From Procambarus clarkii (Eukaryota > Arthropoda > Malacostraca > Decapoda > Cambaridae), in assembly GCF_040958095.1 (NCBI RefSeq), contig NC_091165.1, positions 24,365,166 to 24,429,165 of the forward strand: a DNA stretch of 64,000 bases, written 5' to 3'. The position numbers were made by a program, and so were the translations under genes. Shown in pieces: positions 12,019 through 23,500 of the stretch; position 1 is the first letter of the stretch; each line of letters starts with the position of its first letter. The notes beneath the pieces were generated by a model. It was not told the DNA's origin and made no database searches. It saw nothing but the letters and a program-made list of their open reading frames with translations.

Positions 12019-12816
12019 AATATTAATTAATAATAATGACAATTACTTTCAATATAATAATAACAATAATAATAATAATACTTTTATATTTTATATTTAT
12101 GCTAGTTACATTTATTTGTGGGCTAGAGCTGCACTTTACTTTTTTCAGAAATACGGATCTTACTTTACCAAAATAGCTGTTTTCTTCAACACAACTATGT
12201 CATACATGATGTATGAATATTAACTTTCGTTGAAAGTATTTAAGTTTGAAAACTTCTTAAAAATCATATATATAAATATATATATGTTACCAGCAATTTC
12301 AGATAACCAAAAAGTCGACTGGCCGTTTTTTATTTAAAAAATAAAAATGAGGTTTGGCAAAATGCATTGCGCACAATAAACCATATTTGCTTATCTCATG
12401 GATAACATCAAAACATAAGTTTTAATGTCTGAAGCCATTGCATGACTGCACAAATTAACAAAGTCTGAAACTAATTCATCAGTGATATGACTTGTTTCCC
12501 TAAATAAGCAATATAATAATTCATCCCTACTTATTAACAATAATTTACCTTTTTAGTAACATAAAAACCCGCTATTACAAACAATAACCTATTCTTTAAT
12601 ACTGCCTGAAGTGCCATTATTAACAATATGAAACGTTTTCTCCTTGCATTACTTTTCGGCATTAGTATTTTAATCAAGTTTTGTAGTGCAACACTTACAT
12701 CTAGAGTTTGAAATGTGATAGCGTAGAATTAACGTTGATATTCGAGTTACAATTAGCGAGTGATGACAGTGCTACTTGGATTTATGATTTTGGTGGTTGT
12801 TGCCAAAGGTGCCTAG

Positions 12817-13075
12817 TTTATTATGCACCCCATACTCATCCTGTGAGCGATAGCACAAAAAAGGATTACAGAGGGCACAAAAGGTCTTCATCAGACCTCA
12901 ACGGAGATTATTACATGCTACAGGGACTATACATGATTTGTATAAGTGTGCAAAGCTGTCACATGTGCATTAGTGCTTCAATTAAAAGTTTGTACATATT
13001 TCACTGTGGACATTGATTTAGGAGTGCAACTGTGCATTAAATACCTATACACGCGTCTTACCGCTAGTAAGCATA
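12817..13075 (+). repeat. 260-bp dispersed repeat, copy 2
   Basis: Partner of 10417-10675, differing at only a few positions; explains the parallel open frames in both places. Confidence 0.85.
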
Positions 13076-13461
13076 TAGATCATGGCGGTAGTCCGACAAG
13101 ACTGGAGAGGATTGATAACAGATGGTTCTTTCAAGGATTTTTACCGAAGCTTTTAAAACATTATATACTTGCTTGCCTTTTGTTTTTACGCTATTTAAAT
13201 AGTACAACAACATTTAAGAACATTTGCAACCAGCTCATCAAGACTACCTTGCTTAGCTAAATTAATCTTGGGGTTCAGTGCCGGAGTCCATTATTACCTA
13301 TGTAACCCTTTCTACTACCGCACACAAGATGGGTATGGGGTGCTTAATAAGTAAACTAAATCAAAATTATCGTCAGGCCATAATATAACTGTAAAATGCA
13401 TTTTGGAGTTATTTTTTCAACTTATTTTAATGAAAAAAAACTAATATATACATATATATAT

Positions 13462-13518
<57 letters not shown>

Positions 13519-13521
<3 letters not shown>

Positions 13522-13903
13522 GTACCTAGTAGCCAGAACGCACTTGTCAGACTACTATGCAAGGCCCGATTTGCCTAATAAGCCAAGTTTTCATGAATTA
13601 ACTGTTTTTCGACAACCTAACCTACCTAACCTAACCTAACCTAACTTTTTTGGCTACCTAACCTAACCTCACCTATAAAGATAGGTTAGATTAGGTTAGG
13701 TAGGGTTGGTTAGGTTCGGTCATATATCTACGTTAATTTTAACTCCAATAAAAAAAATTGACCTCATACATAATGAAATGGGTAGCTTTATCATTTCATA
13801 AGACAAAAATTAGAGAAAATATATTAATTCAGGAAAATTTGGCTTATTAGGCAAATCGGGCCTTGCATAGTAGGCCGAACAGTGCGTTCTGGCTACTAGG
13901 TAC

Positions 13904-13906
<3 letters not shown>
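13519..13906 (+). mobile_element. 388-bp TIR element with TTAGG-like core, copy 1
   Basis: Ends are inverted repeats of about 80 bp (GTCGTACCTAGTAGCCAG... / ...CTACTAGGTACGAC). Flanks are TA dinucleotide arrays on both sides. The interior holds CCTAA/TTAGG runs arranged as an internal palindrome. No coding capacity, so MITE-like. Confidence 0.8.
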
Positions 13907-13942
<36 letters not shown>

Positions 13943-13945
<3 letters not shown>

Positions 13946-14332
13946 GTACCTAGTAGCCAGAACTCACTTCTCAGCCTACTATTCAAGGCCCGATTTGCCT
14001 AATAAGCCAAGTTTTCCTGAATTAATATATTTACTATAATTTTTTTCTTATGAAATGATAAACCAACCCTTTTCTCTATGTATGAGGTCAATTTTTTTTT
14101 ATTGGAGTTAAAATTAACGTAGATATATGACCGAACCTAACCAACCCTACCTAACCTAACCTAACCTATATTTATAGGTAAGGTTAGGTTAGGTAGCCAA
14201 AAAAAGCTAGGTTAGGTTAGGTTAGGTAGGTTAGGTAGACGAAAAAACATTAATTCATGAAAACTTGGCTTATTAGGCAAATCAGGCCTTGAATAGTAGG
14301 CTGAGAAGTGCGTTCTGGCTATTAGGTACGAC
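13943..14332 (-). mobile_element. 390-bp TIR element with TTAGG-like core, copy 2 (inverted)
   Basis: Same element as 13519-13906 in opposite orientation, separated from it by a (TA)n tract of about 36 bp. The reverse complement aligns along the whole length with scattered substitutions. Followed by (TA)n then (AC)n. Confidence 0.8.
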
Positions 14333-14398
<66 letters not shown>

Positions 14399-14428
14399 AA
14401 GAGTGACAGTTAGCGTGGGACTATACTA

Positions 14429-14768
14429 GTGTATCCACCCTGGCAACCACATACATCAACCTCTATCGGCCAAGCGGGAGCCGCGGCGACACACAGAAAG
14501 AGACAAGTTAACCATACCAAGTACAGAGAAATAGATCACCGGTACAACTTCGTTCCAATAGGATCTGAGACCCCTTGGTCGGTCCATGGGGAGAGCGTGC
14601 AAGAAGGTTTCTTAAGGATCTTAGTTCCAGGCTCATTGAAACTACTAGAGACCCTAGAGCGGCAAGTTTTCTCTTACAGTGCCTCAGTGTAGCGATCCAG
14701 AGGGGGAATGATGGCTACATCCTCAGTTCCTGGCCGGCGTCGGAGTTCAAAGAAATCTACAGCCTCTA
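14429..14768 (+). pseudogene. Retrotransposon ORF fragment, PRAASFL family
   Basis: Two overlapping frames read YREIDHRYNFVPIGSET and ETTRDPRAASFLLQCLSVAI, then QRGNDGYILSS. A second copy on the minus strand (34692-34930) shares PRAASFLFQRLSVAIQRGN, showing a dispersed element. Frameshifted. Class is inferred from the pairing with LINE debris. Confidence 0.6.
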
Positions 14769-14973
14769 GGAAACAAACTCCCTTTATTTTCTCTTAATGT
14801 TCACTTTTTATAACCAATCAGATATGTAAATGTGTAACCATGTATAATAAAGTGTACAATATAAAAAAGGGGTAGTAGAAGAAGTGAAGATTCATACGTA
14901 TTCAGAGTCGAATGGAAAGTTATCCCCTTCTCCGAGGCTATGGGTCCCTACAATTGCACCAGAGGGGTACCCC

Positions 14974-14978
<5 letters not shown>

Positions 14979-15058
<80 letters not shown>
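14979..15058. repeat. (TA)n microsatellite next to a dispersed repeat
   Basis: About 80 bp of TA. The preceding text (GGCTATGGGTCCCTACAATT) recurs inverted at about 53275-53310, marking a short dispersed repeat at this TA array. Confidence 0.95.
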
Positions 15059-15059
<1 letters not shown>

Positions 15060-15339
15060 CAATGATAATGACAACATGAACATGTTCGTACTGTATTACG
15101 ATTTCTCACTTCAGTTGTAGCGAACTCTAGCAGGTGGAGTAACAGGCATCTGTACACAAGAAGTCGATAATACAATTATATAATTCATTGTGTCGGGGAC
15201 AAGCAGCCAGAGTGTATTTATACACGTTAGGCTTATATCGAGGTCCCCCTGGGGAGGGGGGGGGGAAGTCCAGGTCGAATTACTGACCCTGTCCAGGATG
15301 CAACACCACAACAAGTGTTGTGGTGTTGCGACTTGAAGT

Positions 15340-15435
15340 AGAGGGGGGGGGGGGGAGGGTAGAAATAGCCTAAGCTACTCAATCCCTTTGAGATGTATTT
15401 CTTTCTTGTCTCAATAAACATACTTGAACTTGACC
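15340..15435 (+). repeat. Copy of the CTCAATAAAC retroposon end, after poly-G
   Basis: AAATAGCCTAAGCTACTC followed by TCTCAATAAACATACTTGAA, diverged. Preceded by a G-run. Confidence 0.55.
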
Positions 15436-15580
15436 ACAACAAGCTGACTAACTCCTGAGTGCCTACTTACTGCTAGGTGAAAGGAAATGTGCCTAACCAT
15501 TTCTGTTCATTTCTTGAACCCGGAATTCTGGACTGTGCGACGAGAACAAACCCGACTGTACCACCGGGACCCTGATGGTC
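15430..15580 (-). mobile_element. SINE, family B
   Basis: Carries GCCTACTTACTGCTAGGTGA and GAACCCGGAATTC followed by GTGCGACGAGAACAAACCCG, the reverse of the 63.5-kb copy. Confidence 0.6.
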
Positions 15581-16009
15581 TCCTGGGTGCACGAGTACAG
15601 GCCACATCATGACTACTGGTAAATGTGCTTTATAACCACATAGTATACTAGGTTAGGAAGTAAGCTGTGCACCAAATCAATACATCTATTTACCTGTAAA
15701 ATATTCAGGGCAGTGTAGCCCTCGAGGAGCCTTGTTCATATACCCCCCCCCCCAACTCGTAAATCTTCGTGGCTGCCTAATATCACGCGGCAAGGATCAT
15801 TCAAGTTGCTTACACGTGTAGTTATCCCTTTTAAGACAGCATGGCCTCTTTAATCATACTGAACTGTTACGTAAAACATTTTCTGCAAAAAGGTACTCAT
15901 GCACTTCCTAACAATTTCCATGTTTTTATTAACATTTGGATACATGAGCATTTATGCAACTACCCTAGACTATACATAGTCATCAGGGGCATGTGATCAG
16001 TAGCTGTAA

Positions 16010-16570
16010 TTGCCAACTTTGGATGGATTATGAGGATATCAACAAGAACGAGTGAACATAGTCGTTGAAATTCTCCATGTCCCTCATACTGGCAGGCCTG
16101 AAAGATCTAATAACTGAACATTCAATAATGTAATGCGTGAAACTATAAGCCAGTTTATGCTTAGAGTTGGCACATGGAGTGCTCAAGATTGGAAGATTCG
16201 TCACCTGGCACAGGTAACGGTAGCCCAACCTGATCCTGGCAACCACTATGTCGCATTGTCTGGTGGACGCTTTCTGCTGCCCATAAACATGGGTTTCGGA
16301 TCTAAAAAAAAAAAAAAAAAAAAATTACAGCTTTTATATTAGTGCTTTCCGACCATGGGAGTCTGTAATGTTCTCTACCAGGTCTGAATGTTTGGAGCAA
16401 TGTAGTATTAGCAGATTTGGGGGTTACCCAAGTCTACTTCAAGTACATTCTTGTTACATGCTAATTTGCCTGCTATGTCTGGTATCAAGAAGGATTATAT
16501 TTGTGAGAGATGGTATCCGTAACAAAACTGCAAACTCCGCGGGCTTTGCTCGCCTTCTTTCGTACAGAAC
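16010..16570 (-). pseudogene. LINE RNase H / C-terminal remnant
   Basis: Minus-strand reading gives NRMADKLANKACNKNVLEVD (RNase H tail, about 16490-16420), an A20 run at about 16304-16324 on the plus strand, then IVVARIRLGYRYLCQVTNLP and KLAYSFTHYIIECSVIRSFR with spaced Cys/His. This is the arrangement of RNase H plus terminal zinc-knuckle-like motif in arthropod non-LTR elements. Several frame breaks. Confidence 0.6.
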
Positions 16571-16883
16571 TGCTTAATTAAATCAGTAATTGCATTATCA
16601 AGAGAAGACACCAAGCCGGGAAGACTATGTAGAACCAATGCCCGAAACTGCCCGAAACGCTGCACGTATTAGTGGCTTTACAAGAATGTAATTACTATGC
16701 TATGTCTCCTCACAATCCCAATGTACCTTCTTGTATATATATATAAATAAATAAATGTAGCTGGACATTCAAAAGGCCCTAATCACCACACTGGATGCAA
16801 ATGCGAGAACAAAAGCACACAAGTCGAGCGATATCAAAGGTATCGGATTCACCAAGAATTCTATCTGGGGAACTGCTGAATCT

Positions 16884-17115
16884 TCTTGAGGTTATCTCGA
16901 GATGATTTCGGGGCTTAGTGTCCCCGCGGCCCAGTCCTCAACCAGACCTCCTTTTTGTTACACACCCCCAAGAAGCAGCCCGTAGCAGCTGTCTAACTCC
17001 CAGATACCTATTTACTGCTAGGTGAACAGGAGCATCAGGGTGAAAGAAACTCTGCCCCATTTGTTTCTGCCTCCACCGAGGATCAAACCAGAAACCTCAG
17101 GATTACGAAGAGTGA
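16884..17115 (-). mobile_element. tRNA-derived SINE, family A
   Basis: Shares the CTTGAGGTTATCTCGAGATG tail, AGAAGCAGCCCGTAGCAGCT and TATTTACTGCTAGGTGAACA with the other copies; B-box end near 17085. Confidence 0.85.
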
Positions 17116-17689
17116 TACCACAGAGTACTGGGAAGATGGGACACCATGAGCATAGGTCTCATCCTGTAACTACACTTAGGTGACAACACTTAGGTGATTA
17201 CCAGTTCAACTCTGAGCATTATAGCTTAAACCTTGTCATGCATTGTTAATATATTACAGGCTGCCCTTAATTAAATACAGTGCATGAAGCTGCCATAGGT
17301 AGATTACATATGGCAGATAAACTGTCTTTTTTTTCCACATTTATGTAGAACAAGTACAATGGTAGCATTATTGAACTTAATTCTCGGTTGTTAGTGTAAA
17401 AATGCCCAATATTTTAATGTAAAGCTAGTTAAAACAACTTGCAAAAATAAAGAATACAAAAAAGAATTCTTCCAATAATCACAGACAGCATGCTTTTGAA
17501 AGCTGACCAATGGGCTGAACCTTACACTTACCTGTATTTGATGCCTAAATCAATCACATATATTGCATGTCATTATATACATTTGCCATATTTTGTGCAA
17601 TTTATAATAGTCACAAGGCAAATGATGCCAGTTTCCAGGAATGGTTTTCTTTTCCACTCACGTAAAGTTAGCCTGTTAGGCTTATTTAA

Positions 17690-17870
17690 GTTCCCCCTAT
17701 CCAATGATTGACCATTCCCAGTATGCAACCTACAAGTCCACTAACTCCCAAGTACCCATTTACTGTTAGGTGAACAATAGCATTGGGTGCAAGTTAACAT
17801 CTCCCAGTATTTTGCTCAGTCTAGGAATTGAAGCGAGGACCAATCAATTGTTAGCCGAGAGTAGGTTAAT
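17690..17870 (-). mobile_element. SINE, family B, decayed
   Basis: Shares TATTTAAGTTCCCCCTAT-like start, GACCATTCCCAGTATGCAAC and CCATTTACTGTTAGGTGAAC with the copies at 25.7 and 15.5 kb. Confidence 0.6.
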
Positions 17871-17899
17871 TCCTTCATTACAGGTCACCCATCATTTAT

Positions 17900-20550
17900 T
17901 TAATCATTAACATTATAATGAAATTAAATTTTTGATTAATACAAACTCCAATAGCCACAACTAAGAAAAATAACACTCAAGCAAGAATGAATGTATATGC
18001 CTTACCTTTTGTAAGCTATATATTAACTAAAAACAATATAATTTGATGTCAATATATTAATACACAGCTAATCATGTACTACAAATAACTAAAATGTATA
18101 CTACACAAGACAACATGACATTATAATGAAAATGAAAAAGCCAATAAATTTGACAATTCTGATGAGATCCATAAACATTGTTAACAGCAATAAAAGTTTG
18201 CCAATAATACATACCGCATTCTCTTCTTAGAACATTTGATTAAAAGCACTATACAGTAACCAATACTGTGATTATGTCTAAATACAGTATATATTCCTTA
18301 TTGAATAGATTTATATCATGAGTGAATAGCAATCATTAGCATCATTGCCCCATTTGCATGGGACAGAGGAGGCATTTCTCTAGTGTGTTTCAGCTTCAAG
18401 GATTTTAGAGTGAGGGAAATGAGAAACTTGGATGTGGGTGGACCTTAGCCAACTATACGAGAAGAACCACTATTACGATGGAAGGGGATAGGTGGTGGTT
18501 GGGTAGCATTAAGTAAGAGATTAAAAAATCAACAGATTGAAGGGCCATGATATGACTAGTGACAGTGGGGGTATAATGGTGCTAATCTGAAAAGATGGGG
18601 AACTGAAGGTTAATTGTCACACATGATGATCATATACAAGACAAGGAAAAATAAAGATTTTTATAGTTTATTTTTCTTTGCTTCTGAATAGGAAATACTC
18701 TCAAATTTCAAGAGAAGAATTGACTGTTCATCCCAAAAGTGCAAATGAGTTTTAGTTAACACACTAAACTGAACGCTTAATAGTACAGTATTTTAATTTA
18801 ATACACACAGAAGCAAGAGCAGACCGAGCTACAAAGCTGTTACACCACGGCCATATATTCAATTGGTAGAATACTGATGCCGAGATGAAAAATTCCCGAC
18901 CAAAATGGCCATTGTATCCACGAATTACTGCCAGTGGAAGGACGTATCCATGAAAGTGACTTACAATATCCAGTTCTTTGTTTTCCTCATGGGATGCAGG
19001 GGGGCCAGAAAGAAGTACAGTATATACAAAAAGAGCCTCACTTTTTATCTTGCTCTTGATATAGCTGTCCCAAAATGCAAAAAGAATTAGGAAATCAGAA
19101 AATATTGAGGCCAAAAAATGTAATAAAATCCTTGGACCTCCCAAGAACACATTAATGCATGAAAAGTCAAGGTATTAGCGAGTGTGTGTGGGGATTCCAG
19201 GGATGCGGATTCGATCATGTGGCCTCAATAGTTTTGAAGACACCATATTCTTGTGATTTCACTCTACGATTAGTAAATATTTGTCTTAAGATCACCAACA
19301 TAATATACATTTTATAATTAATTCACAACAGAAAAAAAAAACTATTTACTATCATACCTGTACATGATTAAGCTCATTTCTAACTAGAAACTTTACTATA
19401 GGAATTTTAGCCTACTTATTGGTGGTTCAGGGAATTTCTACCTTTGAAGGTGAAATTCTTCACCTGACACTGAAACACTGATCAAGCCCCTTGATGCGAT
19501 TCCTCATTTAGATAAAGTACCTGAAGTTATTGGCATAGCCATAGAGGATCAAACCCACAAATAACCTCTTAATTCAAGTATCAAATCTCAAAGGTAGTGG
19601 GAAAAAGAAAAGCTGAATTTTAAGTAAACTATTAAAGAGAATCACCACTTCCTCAATTAAAAACTAATGGGAAATATCTGTTGCATAGGAATATACTGTA
19701 TATATTCCTCAGTACTTATAAAGTTAAATTACTTTTGTACTGATAAAACCTTTGAGTTGCATTCTGACGAGAGGATTTAAAATATTTCACAAACCAAAAA
19801 ATGTAACATTCATATTGTGCTGAACACACATGACAAAACACATGCTACTTTCACTGAAGCAGATTAAATATAGGATCTCTAATTTTTTTGTGATTTTTCC
19901 ACTATGCTCTTATTTTGCCATGTTCCATTATTTTACAAATTAGTAAGGACAAAAATACAATAAAACGTTCTGATTAATGTGTTTTAATTTTAATATTAAG
20001 TGGTAAACAGATCACAAAATAGTTTACCTTAGAGTAAGCAGAGGATGCAATAGGATGAGGGAATGGTATAACAGCAAAATTTACAGTTTTCACAAAATAA
20101 ATGCATCTCTTTCATAAAGTAATTCTCATCCCTTACACAAACATATTTTACTGTAACAAATTCTATCCTCGCTTATCTAGCAATGGTATGACAATGCATT
20201 TTGAAGGTAACACCAGTCTAAACCAAGCCTTTACAAAACACATTTCACTCTGAAGAACTGCTTCAGGTCTGAACAAATGTCTTCTAGTGAAACATTGCAA
20301 CATTGTAATAAGAGTGAAGTTCTTGACTAGCGCTTCCTTCACTGCACTGGTCAGCAGCACCTGCCACGTTGTCAAAGACCTTACTTTTTTTTTTAAGAAA
20401 ATCGTTATCATTCATGCCTTCCTTTTTAACACACTACTTCCATACCTCATACCTTCTTCATAGCAATTCTTCTTCTTTTTTTCCTAAAGGAGCAAGAAGA
20501 TCCTATAGACATCATACTACATGTAATATCAGTGTACAGCAGTCTACACA
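17900..20550. other. AT-rich stretch downstream of SLC35B1, nothing recognised
   Basis: No motif-bearing frame. The 128-aa minus frame at 18764-19150 has no recognisable domain. Confidence 0.5.
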
Positions 20551-20557
20551 TCTTCAT

Positions 20558-20563
20558 TTTATT
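20558..20563 (-). promoter_or_regulatory. Candidate polyadenylation signal of SLC35B1
   Basis: AATAAA on the minus strand begins 3 nt after the SLC35B1 TGA. It would give an extremely short 3' UTR, so a later signal may be the one used. The hexamer is seen directly; its use is inference. Confidence 0.3.
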
Positions 20564-20565
20564 TC

Positions 20566-23500
20566 TCACTCTTTACTCGCCTTCACTTCTACTAGAACTT
20601 TTTTGGGTGATTTTCCATAGACTGCATCTAAAGTAAGACCTGTGGGAGAGAACTGTATTTATGAAGAACAATATCATCACTACCTGGCTTATTAGTAACA
20701 AAAGCTAAATATTAAGCAAAAACTATTTTTAGCAACTACTTTACTGCAAAAACAAATTCTTAATGTTGTCAAAGTTGAGGGAATGTTCTTTACATGATTA
20801 ACAGTCTCTATAGTACTACAGTGATTTGAAATAGATGTTGGACCTAATCAATATGCTAAGTATTGTATAACTCTGCCTTTTTTAGGAAAACTATTCAAAA
20901 TATTAATTTTGGGCCTTAAATCTTTAGTCTTGGACATTAAAAGAGCACTACATACTTTGAAAAATATCTAAATTAGAAGTCAAATATTCTAGTTCACAAA
21001 GCACAGATTTCAATCAAGTTAAATATGTAATTTGGCACATGGTGCATAACACACGAGTCATTTTGTTGCACAAGTAAATTTAATGAACTGTTCAAATGCT
21101 TTTGCGTAAGTCACTCCACACCACTTGCCTACTAGGAGGGTAAAAAGCTCAATGATTTGCAAGAGAATGATATCTTGAAAATAATCAATCATTTATCGAA
21201 GAATAGCACATGAAGGATTTGGTGCAGCAACAATAAGAGGAAGAGGGGGAGAAGGGATAACAGAGGACCATGTGCTTTCCCAACTTCTGTTTTCTGGATA
21301 TGCCCATTTCCCATTTTGTGTTTGTCTGAATACAAAAAGTCAGAAACAGGTGCAGTGAATGATCTGAATAAAATTATCCAGTCAGGTGGTTCGAATAATA
21401 ATGTATGAGGAAGTTGCAAGATGAGCGCCTGCCAGGCCTTGTGGCGCAAGGGTGGAAGATGGTCCTAGTTTGTCCAGTGACCATGTTGGGCACCACTCTA
21501 GTGCTTTCTACCCTGTGATGCCACAGATTCATGGCCCAATGTCTTGATTTGTTATGGGACTGGAGTGTTTATTTCGTAATTTGATCGGATATACAGTACA
21601 GTATCGTTAAAATCTAGGAACATCCGTGCACCTTGCTGGCTCCAAATGTACCCATTCTGTTGGTGAAAACTTTAACAAGCAGGATTCGTAAAAGAGGTCA
21701 GTGAAGAAAGAAGAAAGCCAAAATAATTAAGAAGGTGAAGAGTCGAATCCCAAGGAGTGTTGTGCGCACTGAATATGGATAGCATTAAGAAGAGAACACT
21801 TTTTATATTATTAAGGTTCACGCTACCATCTTTGACTGTTTCTCTTCAAGTGAAAGTGATAAAACAATACGTAATAGAAAGGCAGTAAGTAAAGCAAAAG
21901 TGGAGTGTGCTGATAATGCAATGTGGCAGTTGTACAAGCATAAATGCAAAATGAAAAAGCCAGTGGCAGGCTGGCTGTTCATGGAAAAAGCACGCGAGTT
22001 TCGCCAATCTATGAAAATTCCTGGGCTTTGCCGATACAGTAATGGATGGCTCAGATGCTTTAAACTCCACCATGGCATTAGGTACATTACAGTACATGGT
22101 GAAAAGTGGTCTGCTGACCCTTCTGGTGCAGAAGAGTATTTAAGTAAAATTGCAGAAATAGTGCAGGAACAAAATTTATCTCTAGAGCAAATTTATAATG
22201 CTGATGAGACAGGTTTGTGCTGGAACATGTTAACGACAAACACAATGGCTCATAGTGAAGACAATCCTTTAGGTGGTTATAAGCTGAACAAACAATTTCT
22301 GTGTTGTGCTGTGCTAATACAGCTGGCATGCACAAATTGAAATTCCTTGTAACTGGGATTAGCAAAAACCCCAGTGCTTTAAGAGTCAACTAGGTGCCTC
22401 CCAGTGATTTATAAGATTTGATTTATATGAAATGAATATACCAATTTAAATCTACCTTCAATCAACACAAGGATCTATAAAAAGCACTTATTATGAAGCT
22501 CAACTTTACTATGAATGTTATTTCTAAGATTAGCTTTAATGACAAACCACTAAGTGAGAGCACCGTGAAGAAAAAAATTCTAAGTAATAATTATAACACA
22601 ACTTGCCTGAAAATACAAAGGTTGTTCCAAGCCATTGTCGAGGAGAGAGAGTATTATTGAAGAGTATGACTGACCCCAGCACAGTGAAGAACTTGCGAGT
22701 CGTAGTCACAATTGAGCAAGGAAGAGGACCAAAATCGCTCACCATCAAAAATATGAAGAACTGCAAAGTAAAAAGGGTTATGAGGCTCAACACCTTCACT
22801 TCCACAAATACCGTACTTGCAACATTTATCAGAATAAGGCTATGCTAGATACCTACAAGGCAAAGCTTTCTTGTTGATTTCATGTGCTTAATCATGAATG
22901 CATTAGACCAAATTTAGGCTATTTAAATGCTATTACTCTGTAGATTATTCTTATCCAGTACTCTTCCTTTTATTAATCTGAGTTTATGGAAATTTCTCTT
23001 TACATGCTGGCAACTTCATACAACATTTAATATTCTTCAATGCATGCAAACCTTTCGTCATTTACCTAAATTACCAAAGGATCTACATACAGTAGATGCT
23101 TATCTTATTCTATTTTTAATATATGCTTTACTCTACTGTTCTTTCTGTATAAACGTCACCCTCAGATAATGAAATTCCTTTTACTACAGGCTTGACTCCA
23201 TTCACATGGCAGACACTCCATTATTTTACACTGTACAATATACATATTCTTTAAGTATCTAACCACTCTACATAAATCCTGATTTAGTGAGCAAAACAGT
23301 GACACAGGACAAATGTAATATCAAATGTTAATATATATCCACAACAATTACTAAATATTGCTCAACTAGTTTTATATAAACATTTTTGGCACCAAACATT
23401 TGTCTGATGCCAAAAATGTTCCTTTCACATCCCACTCAGCCATTCTTAGGACTCCCCACAGGCTCTTGCTGGCATGTCAACTCACTTGACCAAGGGCACT

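Noticed and set aside
18960-19072. Exon-like segment on the minus strand with good acceptor and GTAAGT donor
   Set aside because: Considered as the last SLC35B1 exon, but the frame required stops after six codons and the true terminal exon was found at 20639-20566.
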